Source: Hymenolepis diminuta (lineage: Eukaryota > Platyhelminthes > Cestoda > Cyclophyllidea > Hymenolepididae). From it: a DNA stretch of 64,000 nucleotides. The position numbers and the translations under genes are program-made. Every line of letters begins with the position of its first letter. The first letter of the stretch is position 1. The notes below the pieces were generated by a model that worked only from the letters and a program-made list of their open reading frames with translations, did not search any database and was not told where the DNA came from. Shown here in pieces: positions 13,991-25,830 of this stretch. Location of the stretch: assembly GCA_900708905.1 (NCBI GenBank), contig CAADRB010000085.1, forward strand, positions 124,001-188,000, read 5' to 3'.

Positions 13991-14449
13991 TCAGCCCACT
14001 TTCTTGAGGTAGATCTCATCACATTCTTTAAGGTCGCAAATGCTTACTTCGGCTCGTTTGCGGCCATATGGGATGGGAATTTCGCTATTTCATCGTCCAG
14101 ATATTTCTGCTTGGCAGATCATATCTCTCGGACCATATCGTTTCGCTCTCTTCGATAGGCTTCAAAGTCCTCAGTTTTCTGCGTCTTCAACCACTTTGCC
14201 CTTAGACGTTCCTTCTTCTGCAGTCCGGGTTGGAGTGTGGACTTGGCATTTTCGTAGCAGCCCTTTTTCCTTCCCTCTGCTTTCTTGTGGCTCCGACAGA
14301 CAGTCGCTGCTGCATTCCCCACTATCTTCACTACCTCATGATAGTCGAGCGTACATTGACGGTTCTCACTCAGGAGTGAGTCCGCTATGATACTTATACA
14401 ATGCTCCTTGTGCTTGGCAATGAGATCTACGCCTCTACCGAGTTGTCAG

Positions 14450-15290
14450 GTTTGCAACTGTCTGTTGGGGCGATATATGGTACGCCTGGTGCACGCCCTC
14501 ACCCTCAGGGTCGTGACAACCAGATGGTTGTCTGAATTGGCTTCAGCTTTACGAGAGACTGACGTCCGTAAATTCAAAGGAGGGTGAGCTAGAACCTATC
14601 ACTAGGTCCATCATTGCTTTCGCACCGTGAGGATATTTCCACGTCACCCTCAACACCACTTTCTTTTCATAATAGGTGTTCAGTATCTTCAGACCGTTAT
14701 TTTCACAGAAACTGGCTATCCGCTGGCCATTTACTGATGATGCTTTGGTCCGTCGATGGGCCGATTACACCCTCATACATGGTACGTGCATCCTTGCCGA
14801 TACGGCAGTTAAAGTCACCCATAACAATGACTCAATGCCAAGATGCTTTCCTTTTCTGGTACACTCTATCGAGCTGACAATAGCTGTCATTCTTTTCACT
14901 CTCACAGTCTGAACACTCAGTTGGGCCATAGCATCCAATGATGTCGATCGTGACGCCGTCACTTTCAACAGTTATGGAAATCAGCCGGCTAGAGTATTCT
15001 CATACGAAGGAGACTTTCGGGACCCTGGTATCAACCATGAATCCAACCCCTCCGTTAGCGGAGTAGTTTGGGTCATGACCAGCATTATGCATGACCCAAT
15101 CTCCACACACCTTGTAGGACCCCGAAGGCATCCTTGTTTCCGTTAGCACCATTAACCGGGAACTACCCTCCATCACCTGGCGATGGATGCTCAGGAATTT
15201 CGCCTCACTGGCGCAAGAGCGGAGATTCCACAGACCAAGGTTCAGGAAGGTCATTGCCCTCCGAGGAGGGTCACACTCTATCGCGTATTT
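14450..15290 (-). pseudogene. LINE endonuclease domain (APE type), broken
   Basis: Nicks target DNA for target-primed reverse transcription in LINEs. The frame opens with the box LGLWNLRSC, whose Asn is the conserved one of APE proteins, then LTETRMP with the catalytic Glu, GGVGFMV, IIGCYGPTE, and VIVMGDFNCRIG with the catalytic Asp/Asn pair. Two in-frame TGA codons interrupt it (one at 15000-15002, one just before the MGDFN box). After residue run IISKWPADSQF it shifts frame and continues as the box FCENNGLKILNTYY down to about 14450. These are broken parts of a single domain and not separate genes. Confidence 0.85.
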
Positions 15291-15850
15291 GTTTATAACT
15301 GTACTGGGGATCATGTTGTATATATATCAGTATGTTGTAGTGCCATCGTGATTAGGTTGAGGAAACTAGGGGTCGCCGGCCTTCAAAGTCCCCGCCTTTC
15401 CCATTTTGGTCCGGTGTCTACGCACATACCTCGTTTCACCTGCCACCTTTCCCTCGGCTTTTCCACGCATATGACCGTAAGTTAACCTCTAGGAATGGCG
15501 CATTGCACTGCGGTTCCACGGTACCTACTTGAAGATTCTCACATGATGACTGCTACTTACGTTCACTTCAGAATATTGCCTAGGTACCCGTGCGCACCCT
15601 TCCAGAGGTCTTTTCGGTATCTTTTAAGTCGAGTTGTCGATGTCAAGTGTCCCTTAGCATATAAGAGGACCACCATGCCCACGACGCCGAAGTGTTGAGA
15701 TAAAGGCTTTTCGTGACCATATCCTCCATAGCCCGGAATAGAGTGGAAAGGATGCCTACACACCTTGCGGTTTGTGTGTAGCCAAATCCCGTTCAGCCCC
15801 GATTACGCCACAGGATCACGTCGAGGTAGAGGATGGATTTCCCTGTGGAT

Positions 15851-18289
15851 TATTATGTTATATTATTTTGCACTTTAGCATTACTTGCTTGCAAAATTGG
15901 CATTGCTAAATAGCTGAGTGGAACTTATTTATCGTAATTTACTTCGAGGAAGAAAATTATTTTGCAGAATTAACTATTAAAATGCATTAAGACAAAATAA
16001 GTAGTAGGAGGGATTTAATAAAATTTAATGATGGAAATAGCCGGTAAAATTAAGAGAGTGGACAACCCTAGGACTCGATTTCGGTTTACGTCACTTAATT
16101 CCGGGTTTATTTAATTAATTAATTTGTCGAATAAGAATCAAAGCCACTTGATTGTAGGAGCTAGACCAAGATAGACCAACATATTTTGCAACACGAAATT
16201 GGACTATCTCTTATCAGAAAATCAAGTGTTTGAATGGAAAGTAAAATCTAACTGTACCACAAAAATGCCTAAGAGATAGTGAAGAAGAGAGATAAGATTG
16301 GAATTTGAGATGCTGAAGAAAAGAGATAAATACGTCCATACAGTGATGTGGAGTACTGGATTACCTTGAACAGAGGAAGCTATGAAAGGTAAAGTTGACT
16401 TTTGGCTCAACAATAAAAACTTTTTAATATGACAGATGACAAACGTTAATTTGAGACGAATGTAGAAAATATATGTGAAGTATTTTTTTCCAGATATTGT
16501 CATTCGCTTGATTGCGATGTCTTTCAGCTATCTGTGATGTTGTCCAAGCATTTATTGACTCAATGTTCTCATAATAATACAAAAGTTTAGCACCTTGGCA
16601 CTAGCTAAATCGGGATTTACTAATCAGGAATGTGTTATTAGTAATAATAATATGCATTAAGCATATCTTTCTTGCAAAACTATCAATTCAAAAAGCTCGA
16701 GAATTTGTGATTTTTAAATTTCAATATATTGAGATTTCATTTGAAAATAATCCGGAATTAATAATATTTTTATATAATAAGCAGGAATACAAATTTGGAG
16801 GATTTGGGACCGTTTAGTATATCAACCTTTGAGTATTTACCCCATTTGGTAGGAAAACGTTCCCTATGACTATAAAACGGAGTAAAAGTCTATGAAAATC
16901 AACCTATTTAGGTTTTAGAGAACCACTTATGATATTTAGGCTCTTAGCGTCCTTCCACGTGATAGATTCCCCTTGAAGCACGGCGAATGCATCACGATTT
17001 CCTTCCCTGACCTCTGATAATATATTGCTTTCCTTCCTAAAATGTCGCAATCAACACAAAAATTAGGACGCGCTTTGGATAAAAGGTATTCCTTCTGAGG
17101 TCTACACTTATGGTACGTGAAATAATTGTGAATACTTTAATTTTGATTGATTAATAACTCCACATTGCATAAAGTGTAGAAATTCAATTTACAGCTAACA
17201 ATATCCAAATATCCTTTCCCTTCGTCTGTAAATAGAAATGTTACATCCGTAACTACTAATTGAGCAAATTAAGTTGACTTACTTACAGAGATCCCAAAGA
17301 GTGCTTGCGTACTGCACTGATTTTCAAGTGATCATCACTCATTAGTCGCTCTTGGGGCGAATAAATGATGCTGAAGAGGCAACTACATTTACCGTACTAT
17401 AATTTGGCCTTTTTATTGCATCTCCATTTCTATCTACTCCGTAATAGGGCTTATCTTTCGTTCTCTTTAACAACAATTACTATTTTCTCTGTCTCTCTCA
17501 TTCCTTACAGTGATCCATTTACTCCTGATCGCACTCAACTCCTAGTTCTCTCTGTAGGAACGGCTATTTATGTTGTCAGCTCTTGGAAATTCATAAATTA
17601 TGCGCACGAATATCGCTAAGACTATGCTGATGGATTTATGAAATAGTTTCACTGACGGGATTTATTTCCGTTTTAGAATGTCAGCTTTATGAGCTTAAAT
17701 TGTATTCCATCTTAGTATGGATATCCAGGGTAAGATGCTTCAGTTTTAAGCACAAATTTATTACTCTATGATTACCTCTGTCACCTAGACAATAACATGT
17801 GATTCAGTTATTTTGTATGCTGATTAGATGTTTAGCTCGATAATCTCATAAAAATAATTAGCTTAGCAGGCACCATAAGAGCACTTGGTACAGATACTTT
17901 AACTGATTCTAAAATCTATTAAAATGCATTCACCTTAAAGCTGAGAATATAATTCAAGTTATGTTTTAGTCGTTTTATAGTATTTCATATTTAATAAATA
18001 TTAGTCCATATAAGATTGCCAGTGACGACTTCGATTGTGCTTAATAAATGGATTTTCTCACATTATCGCATCCTTATTTCTAGCAGATCAAAAATAAAAT
18101 GTCTGTGTTTCGCTTTGTAGAAACGACAACTGTCAAGAGTTATAGGAAAATGAAAAGGCATTGCAGTTAATTATAAGTGATGCGGATACGTATAGCAAGG
18201 CAGCAAGAATCAGTTATGCATCTAATGTAGTTTTATGAATACAAAATTAGTATTATTAAAGAATCGATGAAGTCAGTTGATATTTCCTT
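15851..18289. other. Intergenic DNA between LINE and tetraspanin A
   Basis: AT-rich sequence with no exon I can support. A pyrimidine-rich patch at about 17400-17520 gives an 84-codon plus-strand frame (17365-17619) with low-complexity, hydrophobic translation, which I regard as chance. On the minus strand this interval is the 3' flank of tetraspanin A. Confidence 0.55.
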
Positions 18290-18295
18290 TTTATT
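18290..18295 (-). promoter_or_regulatory. AATAAA close to tetraspanin A stop
   Basis: On the minus strand an AATAAA hexamer lies about 14 bases beyond the TAA of tetraspanin A. Its position is very close to the stop, so the real 3' end may use a later signal. In such AT-rich DNA the hexamer is common, and the call is weak. Confidence 0.3.
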
Positions 18296-18308
18296 TTGTA
18301 GTTTAAAT

Positions 18309-19594
18309 TTAATCATCGCGATGCCAACGAGTGCATAGGGCTGACATAGTAATCAAGACAATCACCTTGAAGAGAAAAAAGTAAAAAAAACCATACGGTT
18401 AAAGCAATTGCAGAGTTTTAAAATAAAATAATTGGCATTTTGAATTTAACGGTACCTGGATAGCAAATAGGCCGCATGGAACAGCAATAAAAACTGTTTT
18501 GTTTTTACCAATATAATCTTCAATTTTTTCTTTGCAATCTTTAACATTCTCCTTTGCCGCTTCAGTCTCAGTGCAAGTTGGACTTGGGGAAGTTTCATTT
18601 CCATATTTTTTACAGCAGGGCAATGGTAATTCTTTGCCACCTGAAGGAGGATGCGCCAAATGAAACTTAATTTTAAGATTAGTGGTCATAAGAGGGCTTC
18701 TACTTACTCGGAAAGTCTTTATATCCATCCAAGCCACAGCAGAACTCTCCCTCTCCCTATATAAAAACATCAATCAATGTCTTTTTCTTGAACTATGAAG
18801 AATATGGTTTTAAAGGAACCAGCCTACCAAACCGATCATCTTCCAAAGGTTTTCTGACGCCGTTCCGAGATCAGTTTTCTCGCCATATACTTTTAGCGTT
18901 TTCTTTAGGAGCTTTTCAACAATCTTGTTCATCTGTAAAAACAAAAGGTTATATTAAATTCTATTTAATTGCTAAATATAAATGCATGTGAAGACTTGTG
19001 TGTACATTTCCAGGAATAGCGTAGATGTATATAATAAGAGCGAGCTCAACGACACTGAGCAGAGAGATGCTTACGAGATACTATAAAGACGAAAAGGTTT
19101 TACAGTAGGAGTACCCATTTAGGTGAAAATTTAGCATTATGAACTTACTATTATTGCAAGACATTTCACTTTGCATAACAAAGCGAATATTCCTATCAGA
19201 GAAACAATCGCTACTAAGAAGCCGATTGCAATTAGCACAATGGAAACTGGGGCTGAAATCGGAAATTAATTTGTCTTATGTTTGTCCTACTTACAAAATG
19301 AGAGTAAAATATGATGACCGACGTACCTCCAAAGTTTTGAATTAAGTAAATAAGATCATGAAGGAATCTGACAGGCCACTTTTCTACAGCTTTGGAGAGC
19401 AAATCCATCAAATATCCTTCATTGAACCTAATTAACATCCCCATTGTGGCCATCGCCACAAAGGCGATCTAGGAAATGAAAAAAATTAAATGTGGGAAAT
19501 ACAACATGTTTGAAGAAAGTTTTGCTTTACTTACCAAGAGGACGAGATTCAAAATCAAAAGGAAAAGTTTTATCAATCCAGAAAAGCAACCCAT
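18309..19594 (-). CDS. Tetraspanin A, complete, 258 aa, eight exons
   Basis: Four-pass membrane organiser of the tetraspanin family; relatives lie in the trematode tegument and bind partner proteins through the large outer loop. Coding exons (minus strand): 19594-19535, 19468-19327, 19252-19149, 19080-19006, 18932-18828, 18756-18708, 18640-18456, 18365-18309. All seven introns are 66-90 bp, GT-AG, with phases 0,1,0,0,0,1,0. The start MGCFSGLIKLF is the classic tetraspanin N-terminus. TM1 is about residues 8-33, TM2 70-92, TM3 103-123, TM4 228-250. The large loop has CCG at 168-170 followed by DGYKDF, PCC at 186-188, and Cys 201 and 214. N-glycosylation sequons are NET (193) and NKT (225). The C-terminal tail is short, ending RWHRDD. 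Total length is normal for the family. The only non-ideal site is the donor GTACAC of exon 4. I am confident of the family; the exact orthologue is unknown. Confidence 0.93.
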
Positions 19595-22335
19595 TTTGAA
19601 ATCTCTAACAAACAATAAAACAAATATTCACTTCCTTGTAATTTTAAGGTAGATAGACAATTTATTGATAAAATAAGGGACTACGTGCTGTGAAGAACAT
19701 AAAAGTTAGATGTGAAAATGTTATCTTAAATAGATTTTAACTCCTAATTGTGATTGACAGTTTCCTGAACCAATTAAATCTTATGTGTTGTTCAGGTTCC
19801 ACCTTACGCTTTGGTCATTGCAACTTTGCAGTAGAAAATTTGAAAATATGGTATCGATAATATTTCAAACCTTTGGGTTATACTAAAATAGAGAGAAATA
19901 AAATGGATTTTTGTTGAAGATATGACATTTCTCCTAATAGGTTTTCATAAATCAAATGGTAATAAATGCATCCATTTTCATACAATAAATGAATGAGGTA
20001 GAACATTACTGCGTAATCATTCAGATTTATAATTAAATGTAATTAGCAATACTGTTCGTTAAAACACTTTTTGCCTCAAAATTTGCATTACCCTTTAATG
20101 CAGAAGAAGTAAATATAAGAACAGGGTTGAAAGCTTTTGAATATTTTAAGCCCAGTTCATGGATGTGATTAGAAAATAACTTATCTCCATAGCTAGAAAG
20201 TAGGTGAAATTGGATTTCATTATTCATTCAATTATAAATGTACAAATTTTCATTATATTTAATCTAAAAGAAGTTCATAAGTGCCTATTATTGATTCTAG
20301 ATATTTTATTTTGGCACATTATAGCTTTCTCTGGAGACAAGCACTCCATATCCCCCACAACCGCTTGTCCACCTTGTTCCCGATATATATTTTAATACTG
20401 AGTGGGAGAACCGTCTCTTTACGACAAGTTCATGGATAAAGGTTTTCTATTCCTTAAATGATAAATGCCAATGCGACTTTAAAAATGCATTAAAAATCTT
20501 CAATCTGTGATAAATAGATCACGCTTTTGCCCTTCATCATATTTTCATTTATTTTGGTCTGAATGTTATGATACTCATAATATTAACTCAAAAAATATTC
20601 CACAATTAATTTTTCCTTTTATTAAAGAAAAGTGCTTTACGAAAAAATATTTTAGTCGTAATGTTCTGTAACTTGAAAGCAGAAGTGTTTTTCCTTTCAT
20701 GTAATTGAAAATACGTGGTTTCCGATTTGCAAGGTTGGATCAAGTTAAAATTCGATATCTCACCAAGGACTGTGCTTGAGAGTTACTGTTTAGCTTGCTA
20801 GATATGAGCTGCACTTTAAGATTTGTGAATGTTGAGTGGTAACTGTCGAATTGGCATAATTGAAAATCAATTCGTAAGTTAGAAGTTTATTGTTAAAAAC
20901 ATAGCAAAACGCGGTAATTTTTCGGTCATTTTTATTCTTTCTTTTTCTTAATAGCTGGTTTTAAATGCCTTCTACCTTTTTAAATTATCAAGTAAGTTTT
21001 CATGCTCACTCTCGAGGTTGCATTATTATCGATTCAATCAATTATGTAAATTTTCACGTATAAATATGAAGGCATATTAGTTTTGAGTATATATAATTAT
21101 TCAAAAAGTTCTGGAAGATTTTATTAAATATTCATCTCTTGAATAACTGCGACGAAGAGTGGTCATATTTGAAACTCAGTTTGGACTAATTTTAACTCAG
21201 AAAAAGTGTGCTATAAGACAAATAATTCGTATTACGTTAAACCATTGTTAAGGCGACTCATCAATCAGAACGACTGCTATTTACAAAAAGAGAAATAGTT
21301 ATTGTGCATTTAATATAATTCAAGTTTCCATTACTTTCAGTAATGGATAAAAGCGTATAAACTGAAGTTAGATACGCTTCCTTGTAGTCACAAAAGAATC
21401 CCAATTCCTCTATGTACGGGCAGATGGAATCATTTAATCTAAAGAGAATTTGGTAGATTCATACCAAATCGAAGTTGATTATTGTCTTCAAATATTCACT
21501 TGCGATATATCTGCTACATAAGCGAACGTCTAATATGATCGTTCTATTGCGACTCCGTTAGTAAAACTGCATAACATAAATTATTTTATTTCCCTTATTC
21601 AAGACTTCTAATTAATATTCACTTAGAAAGGAATAAATACCATAAAGAAATCTACAGTTTAGATATAAAATGCAAGGTCTTCTAACCCTCATATTTTAAT
21701 GGTTTGCCCAAGATAAACTCAAAATAATTGCATAGTACATTTATTCCAAAAATCATTATACGATAAAAGAATATAAATAATGCTCTAAAATATAATAACT
21801 AATTATTTTAATGATGTAGGGAAGTAACATTTTGCCATCATCAAAATAACCAAATCATTTTTTTAAAATTTAGATTTGCGCATGCAAATTACAAAAACTG
21901 AAAATTTCAGTCAAAGAAATAACCCACTGCAATCACATGATACCTGCCTACCTAATGTTTACAATCAGACTTGATGATATTCAAGTACGCTTTAATCAAC
22001 CATAAATTTCTAGAGGAGGCTAAACTAAAATTTTGGCAGAATTTCAATTTTCTGTGAAAATCTGCAGAGTAGAATGTAAAATCATCGCCTAACCTCCTTT
22101 AGGTCAACAATTTAATATGCTTTTTAACAATGAGTTAATTCGATTGAAAAAAAACTCTCAAGACTGTAGAAAACTAAATAATGCTTGCCAAGTTACAATA
22201 TTCACAGAATTTGAAGATTTCTCATGAAATGTCTGTAATAATTCTCGTGATTAGTTTTCCTATACAGTTCCTGAAGACTTTTCGGTAAGACAGGATTAAA
22301 TATAAAGTGATAATTGTCTTGTTTAATTTTAAGAA
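19595..22335. other. Upstream flank of tetraspanin A, nothing recognised
   Basis: AT-rich sequence without exons I can support. The first few hundred bases are the likely promoter and leader of tetraspanin A, but no TATA-like or spliced-leader acceptor site stands out enough to mark. Confidence 0.5.
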
Positions 22336-22863
22336 TTAAATATCACATTTCATTATATTTTTTTCATTCTTAAGGAACTTGTCATACAAGAAATGCATAT
22401 TGTTTATAAGACCAGATCGTTCTTTCATCATGAGATACAACCATAAAATGTATCTTAAGATGGCTAAATGCTTTATGTGAAAGTATTCTCCTATTCTCAA
22501 TGGTTCATCAGAAAAATTTTTTGAGCTCTGCCATATCTCCATTAAAGAAGCACAAATTTTTGCAAAATATGTCAGTTTAATTATTATCCCTGTGTTTAGT
22601 TTTACACTTGACTTTGTGCATTTGCATGGGATAAGTGAAATATAAAAGTGACTCACTTTATTACTTTTTTTTCGTATTTCATCAGCTGCGCTTGCTATTG
22701 CCAAATATACAGTATTTAACCATAGTAAAACATCTAAATATGAGGAAGGGTAAAGTAGAATAATTGAAGGTTTTGCGTTGTTAAATTGCTCGTTTGCAAT
22801 GCCAGATTCGATTAGTTCGATGCACAATACTGCATACCCTGTGCTCAAAATGGTTAATCGCAT
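22336..22863 (-). CDS. Unrecognised 175-codon open frame
   Basis: This is the longest open frame in the window outside transposons and the assembly gap. It begins ATG at 22863 with an in-frame TAA two codons upstream, and ends TAA at 22336. I recognise no family. The predicted protein has a hydrophobic N-terminus (LTILSTGYAVLCIELI), a second hydrophobic stretch around YLDVLLWLNTVYLAIASAA, a basic segment DEIRKKSNK, and a third hydrophobic run ILRYILWLYLMM near the C-terminus, then a Lys/Asn-rich tail. A good splice donor GTGAGT follows the codons for KSNK, with a possible acceptor ACACAG 67 bases later. Using that intron would bring a stop almost at once, giving a protein of about 70 aa. It is either an unspliced gene, the terminal exon of a longer one, a decayed coding sequence, or chance. 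Confidence 0.4.
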   Translation of the reverse strand: MRLTILSTGYAVLCIELIESGIANEQFNNAKPSIILLYPSSYLDVLLWLNTVYLAIASAADEIRKKSNKVSHFYISLIPCKCTKSSVKLNTGIIIKLTYFAKICASLMEIWQSSKNFSDEPLRIGEYFHIKHLAILRYILWLYLMMKERSGLINNMHFLYDKFLKNEKNIMKCDI

Positions 22864-23540
22864 TGGTTAGGCTTGAATAGTTATAAGTTAGTTAGCTGCA
22901 TTCTACCAGATAGAAAATGATGCATTAGGAAGATCTTCCTTTAATTGAATTTCTTCAATTGCTACCAACCGAGTCAATCAAAATACTCTGCATTGGCAGT
23001 AAATTAAGGAGAATGCTAAATTCAATTTTATCATCTCTCATCTTGCCCTCGCTCTTGTATTTTAACTGGTGTTGTAATTTGAGAAACCAATCATTTCTGT
23101 TGACTCAGCGCAAATGGAAGCATCAGTCGTTAGACTTTTATCTCGGGTTACTTAAATTGAATTAAGCAGAAAACGTTTGCAAATCATTAGTGGAATCTAA
23201 ACAAATGAAGGCATTTTTGCAAAGAAATCTACTCTATTTTACGATGTAGATTTAATAAATGCGGAATACGAATTTTCTGTGAATTCTTGAAATATTAATA
23301 GTTGCCAATATAATCCAAAGGTGACATCAAAATGCACAGCTTAAAATAAACCTTACGAAAACAGTGATATTGTAGGTTGTACTACCCGTGTTATCGGCTT
23401 ATCAAAATGACTTAAAGGTACTAGCGGAATTCGTAAGAATAAATCATTATAAATACATCTTAATATCCACATTATAAAGGTTACAGTATAGGAGAGAAAA
23501 GTGAGCTTTACTGTATTAAACCATGTTACATTTCCCCATT
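22864..23540. other. Non-coding flank, nothing recognised
   Basis: AT-rich sequence between the 175-codon frame and the LTR-like structure. The 68-codon plus-strand frame at 22959-23165 has no features of a real exon. Confidence 0.5.
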
Positions 23541-23542
23541 TG

Positions 23543-23725
23543 CAAGTAATTCATCGTTAATTATTTCTTAAAATTTGCTCATATGTCAAGAAGTGCTAAA
23601 TTACAAGAACGTTGCTTAGCATAATTTTAGAGCAAAGCCTATTATTAAGACAAATGCACGCTATTACTGAGTTCTGGCTTTGTGGGCTATTAAGGAGGTC
23701 TGATTAGATTACAACAGTTGCGACA
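23543..23725 (+). repeat. Left direct repeat of LTR-like structure
   Basis: Aligns by eye to 24604-24788 over its whole length, with the best-kept blocks in its right half. No clean TG...CA ends or target-site duplication can be seen, as expected for an old insertion. Confidence 0.5.
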
Positions 23726-24603
23726 ACACAATATTTGTCGTCTGTCAAGATTTCACAATGCCGAAAGCAAAATTGTGCTCAGTTTCTCAAGAAACAGTGA
23801 ATTATTCAATAATTTTCAAAATATTTGAAAGATTATGGGCCAAAGTGAAGTTTTTTCTCTAAAAATCGAGGCTAAATCTCCTGTGACGTTTCTGGCAAAT
23901 CCAAGACCATTGTTTCTCTAAATTCTTCGGCTTAATCTACGGTTGTATCTGTTTCTTCTAGTTCTGGCGGCCAACAAAGATATAAAGTTGTATCGACAAG
24001 TCGAAGATTGAGTAAAAGTGACAAATCTCGCGCACTCTTTGTAATCTCCCATGCCTAAAGTCATTCCAACACGACTTGTCTCCAAGCCTACCGAGCCAAA
24101 GCGACAATCAGTCCAAAAATTCTATCTGCTTGATCACCAGACAAATCAAATAAGTCACCTAAAGGGAGATAATGTAGGTTTTTGTACTTTTGTCTACTCC
24201 AGAACTCATGTATTATCACCAAGATCAAACCTCCAAACTATCTTTGTCAGTGTAACCATATTCGACCTAGACCAAGGCCCATTTTCCATCCTAAGCGATC
24301 CGTATTGGTGGGTGATAAATGCAAAGGGCCTGAGGAAATCGGTTTTGCTATATCTGTTTCTCTCACAAATGGAACAGTATCAAATACGGTTGCACAAGAT
24401 GTAGACGAGGCTACACTTCCTTGTCATTAGGATCTTATATTCTTTCAAACTAATTTTTACTGGTCTCACATTGATCTGAATCTTGCCAAGTCTATCCAGA
24501 GAAATCGATTTAAAGTGGATCCAACACTCAAACATAAGGATTAGCAACATTTATCGAGAAATGTTTGATAGAAATGAGTAATTTACAGAGAAGAAAAAAA
24601 TGA

Positions 24604-24788
24604 ATTAGCAACTCATTGTCAATAATTTGCCAAAATTTGCATATTTGTTAAACTGTGCAAAATTCCGGGGTCGTTACCCTGCATAATTTTGGAGTAAAGC
24701 TTACCATTCAGGCAAGTACATGTAATTATTGAGTTCTAACCTGGCAAGCTATTTGACTGGATTAATTAGGTTATAACAGAGACAGATT
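24604..24788 (+). repeat. Right direct repeat of LTR-like structure
   Basis: Partner of 23543-23725. A polypurine run lies immediately on its left (about 24583-24600), which is the detail that favours an LTR reading over a plain duplication. Confidence 0.5.
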
Positions 24789-25469
24789 CTGAAATTTAAA
24801 ACCGGAACGTTAAAAGATGAAGTAATGGATGTGGGCGATTAGAATTCAAAGATACCACTTCTGTAGCCCACACGTGACTGTTTTCCTTGCACAGATGCCT
24901 TTCTTGCGATGGAAAATAAATATTTTTTCTTTTGATTGAGAAAATAAAAATTAAAAAAAGCAGTCATAAAATTCATGAAATCATACCTTTCAGAATTTGC
25001 CACCTTGAGAAAATATGACGAATGTCTTCAAGACTAAAATCGGTTATAAAGGATACAAGCCCATACTCAAATATTTGTAAATTTAATTGAACTCCTTGAC
25101 AGTTTCGCAGTCCTACTTATTTCTCTAAATATCATAAAAGTAAAATAAAAACTAAATTTAGGAGAATAATGTCTTAAAACTTTTCAGATCGTATTCGATT
25201 GTGAAATCTACTGTAAGGCTTTCCTTCTTATATGGCTAGGCGACCAGCATCATCATTGCACGGAAATGCATTTCAATCTCAATTAAGATTAGTTGAGAAA
25301 GACAGCAGAAAGACAGAAAGAAGGCACTTTTGTTACCAGAAGTCAAATTTGGAACACTATGAATCATCATCAGTTAGAATAGTATCTTCTGAGCCAAATT
25401 GAACTAATTAAAAGCCACATCGTTCCAGTTGTCAGTGCATCTTGACTGAGCTCTACCGAGTTGCGCCAT

Positions 25470-25830
25470 TTTAGATGTATCGCTGCTAGTCTCATACATT
25501 TGCTCTGGGTTTTAAAAAGTTTCCAATAAATCGGAGTAACCCACGGAAATTTATAGACCGGTCGATGCGCTCTGAACATCGTTGTCATAAAGGCGATATG
25601 AATTCACATGCTAAAGACTGAGCACTTCGACATTACAAAATGAACTAACTTTTATTAAAAACAAAACAACTGAATGCTCCCTCATTCAAGTGAAGTTAAA
25701 TTTGTGATGTCTCGACTTCTTAGTCTGGTTATTCTTCACTCTCACCTCTTTTTCCCTATTTATTTTACTCCTTTTAATCCGCCTTTTCTGATGTTTTCTC
25801 ATGACTAAATTAATATTAATAACACATCTT
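25470..25830 (+). repeat. Dispersed repeat, copy 1
   Basis: Matches 49225-49560 in the same orientation. Shared boxes in order are ATCGCTGCTAGTCTCATAC versus ATTGCTGCTGACATCTAC, AATAAATCGGAG versus AATAAATCGAGG, GACCGGTCGATG versus CAACCGGTCAACG, CTGAATGCTCCC versus CTTAATGCTCCC, and TTTGTGATGTCTCGACTTC versus TTTGCGATGTTCTGACTTC. A CT-rich tail follows in both. The copies are old and no coding sequence is evident. Confidence 0.55.

Larger units (their letters stand above)
11690..15850 (-). mobile_element. Degenerate non-LTR retrotransposon (LINE, RTE-like)
   Basis: A 4.2 kb minus-strand element that is visibly richer in G and C than its surroundings. In order from its 5' side: an upstream region (15850-15320), an apurinic endonuclease domain (15290-14450), a linker, a reverse transcriptase (about 13990-12750), and a C-terminal region with three zinc-finger-like motifs (12710-11730). 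The endonuclease shows the WNLR, LTETRMP, GVGFMV and MGDFN boxes. The reverse transcriptase shows KSPGPNGLRSELLKW, KKAFDS, YADD and YRYLGS boxes. The order and the spacing of the RT boxes fit the RTE clade best. Stops, frameshifts and an altered motif A make it non-autonomous. No clear target-site duplication or A-tail was found, so the ends are estimates. The many plus-strand open frames across this interval are shadows of it. Confidence 0.9.
23541..24790 (+). mobile_element. Old short LTR-like element with fossil coding interior
   Basis: Two direct repeats of about 180 bp (about 23543-23725 and 24604-24788) flank a 0.9 kb interior. The repeats share the order GCATAATTTT, AGAGCAAAGC/GGAGTAAAGC, ATTACTGAGTTCT/ATTATTGAGTTCT and GATTACAACAG/GGTTATAACAG, at perhaps 65-70 percent identity by eye. 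A purine run, AGAGAAGAAAAAAATG, lies just before the right copy, where an LTR element's polypurine tract would be. The interior begins a plausible frame at about 23835 and contains overlapping open frames at 24051-24404 and 24182-24430 with stops between them, suggesting decayed coding sequence. No gag, protease or polymerase box is recognisable. A diverged local duplication with nothing to do with LTRs is the main alternative. Confidence 0.45.

Noticed and set aside
11770..15698. Many plus-strand open frames of 60-131 codons
   Set aside because: They are antisense shadows of the minus-strand LINE, whose motifs fix the coding strand.
17365..17619. 84-codon plus frame with hydrophobic stretch
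   Set aside because: Lies in a pyrimidine-rich patch that gives Leu/Ser/Phe-rich peptides by composition alone.
18399..18773. 124-codon unspliced minus frame
   Set aside because: Its middle is true tetraspanin A exon 7, but the ends run into introns.
24182..24430. Two overlapping plus-strand frames of 82 and 117 codons as separate genes
   Set aside because: They overlap in different frames within the LTR-like structure and show no domain; treated as fossil coding sequence.
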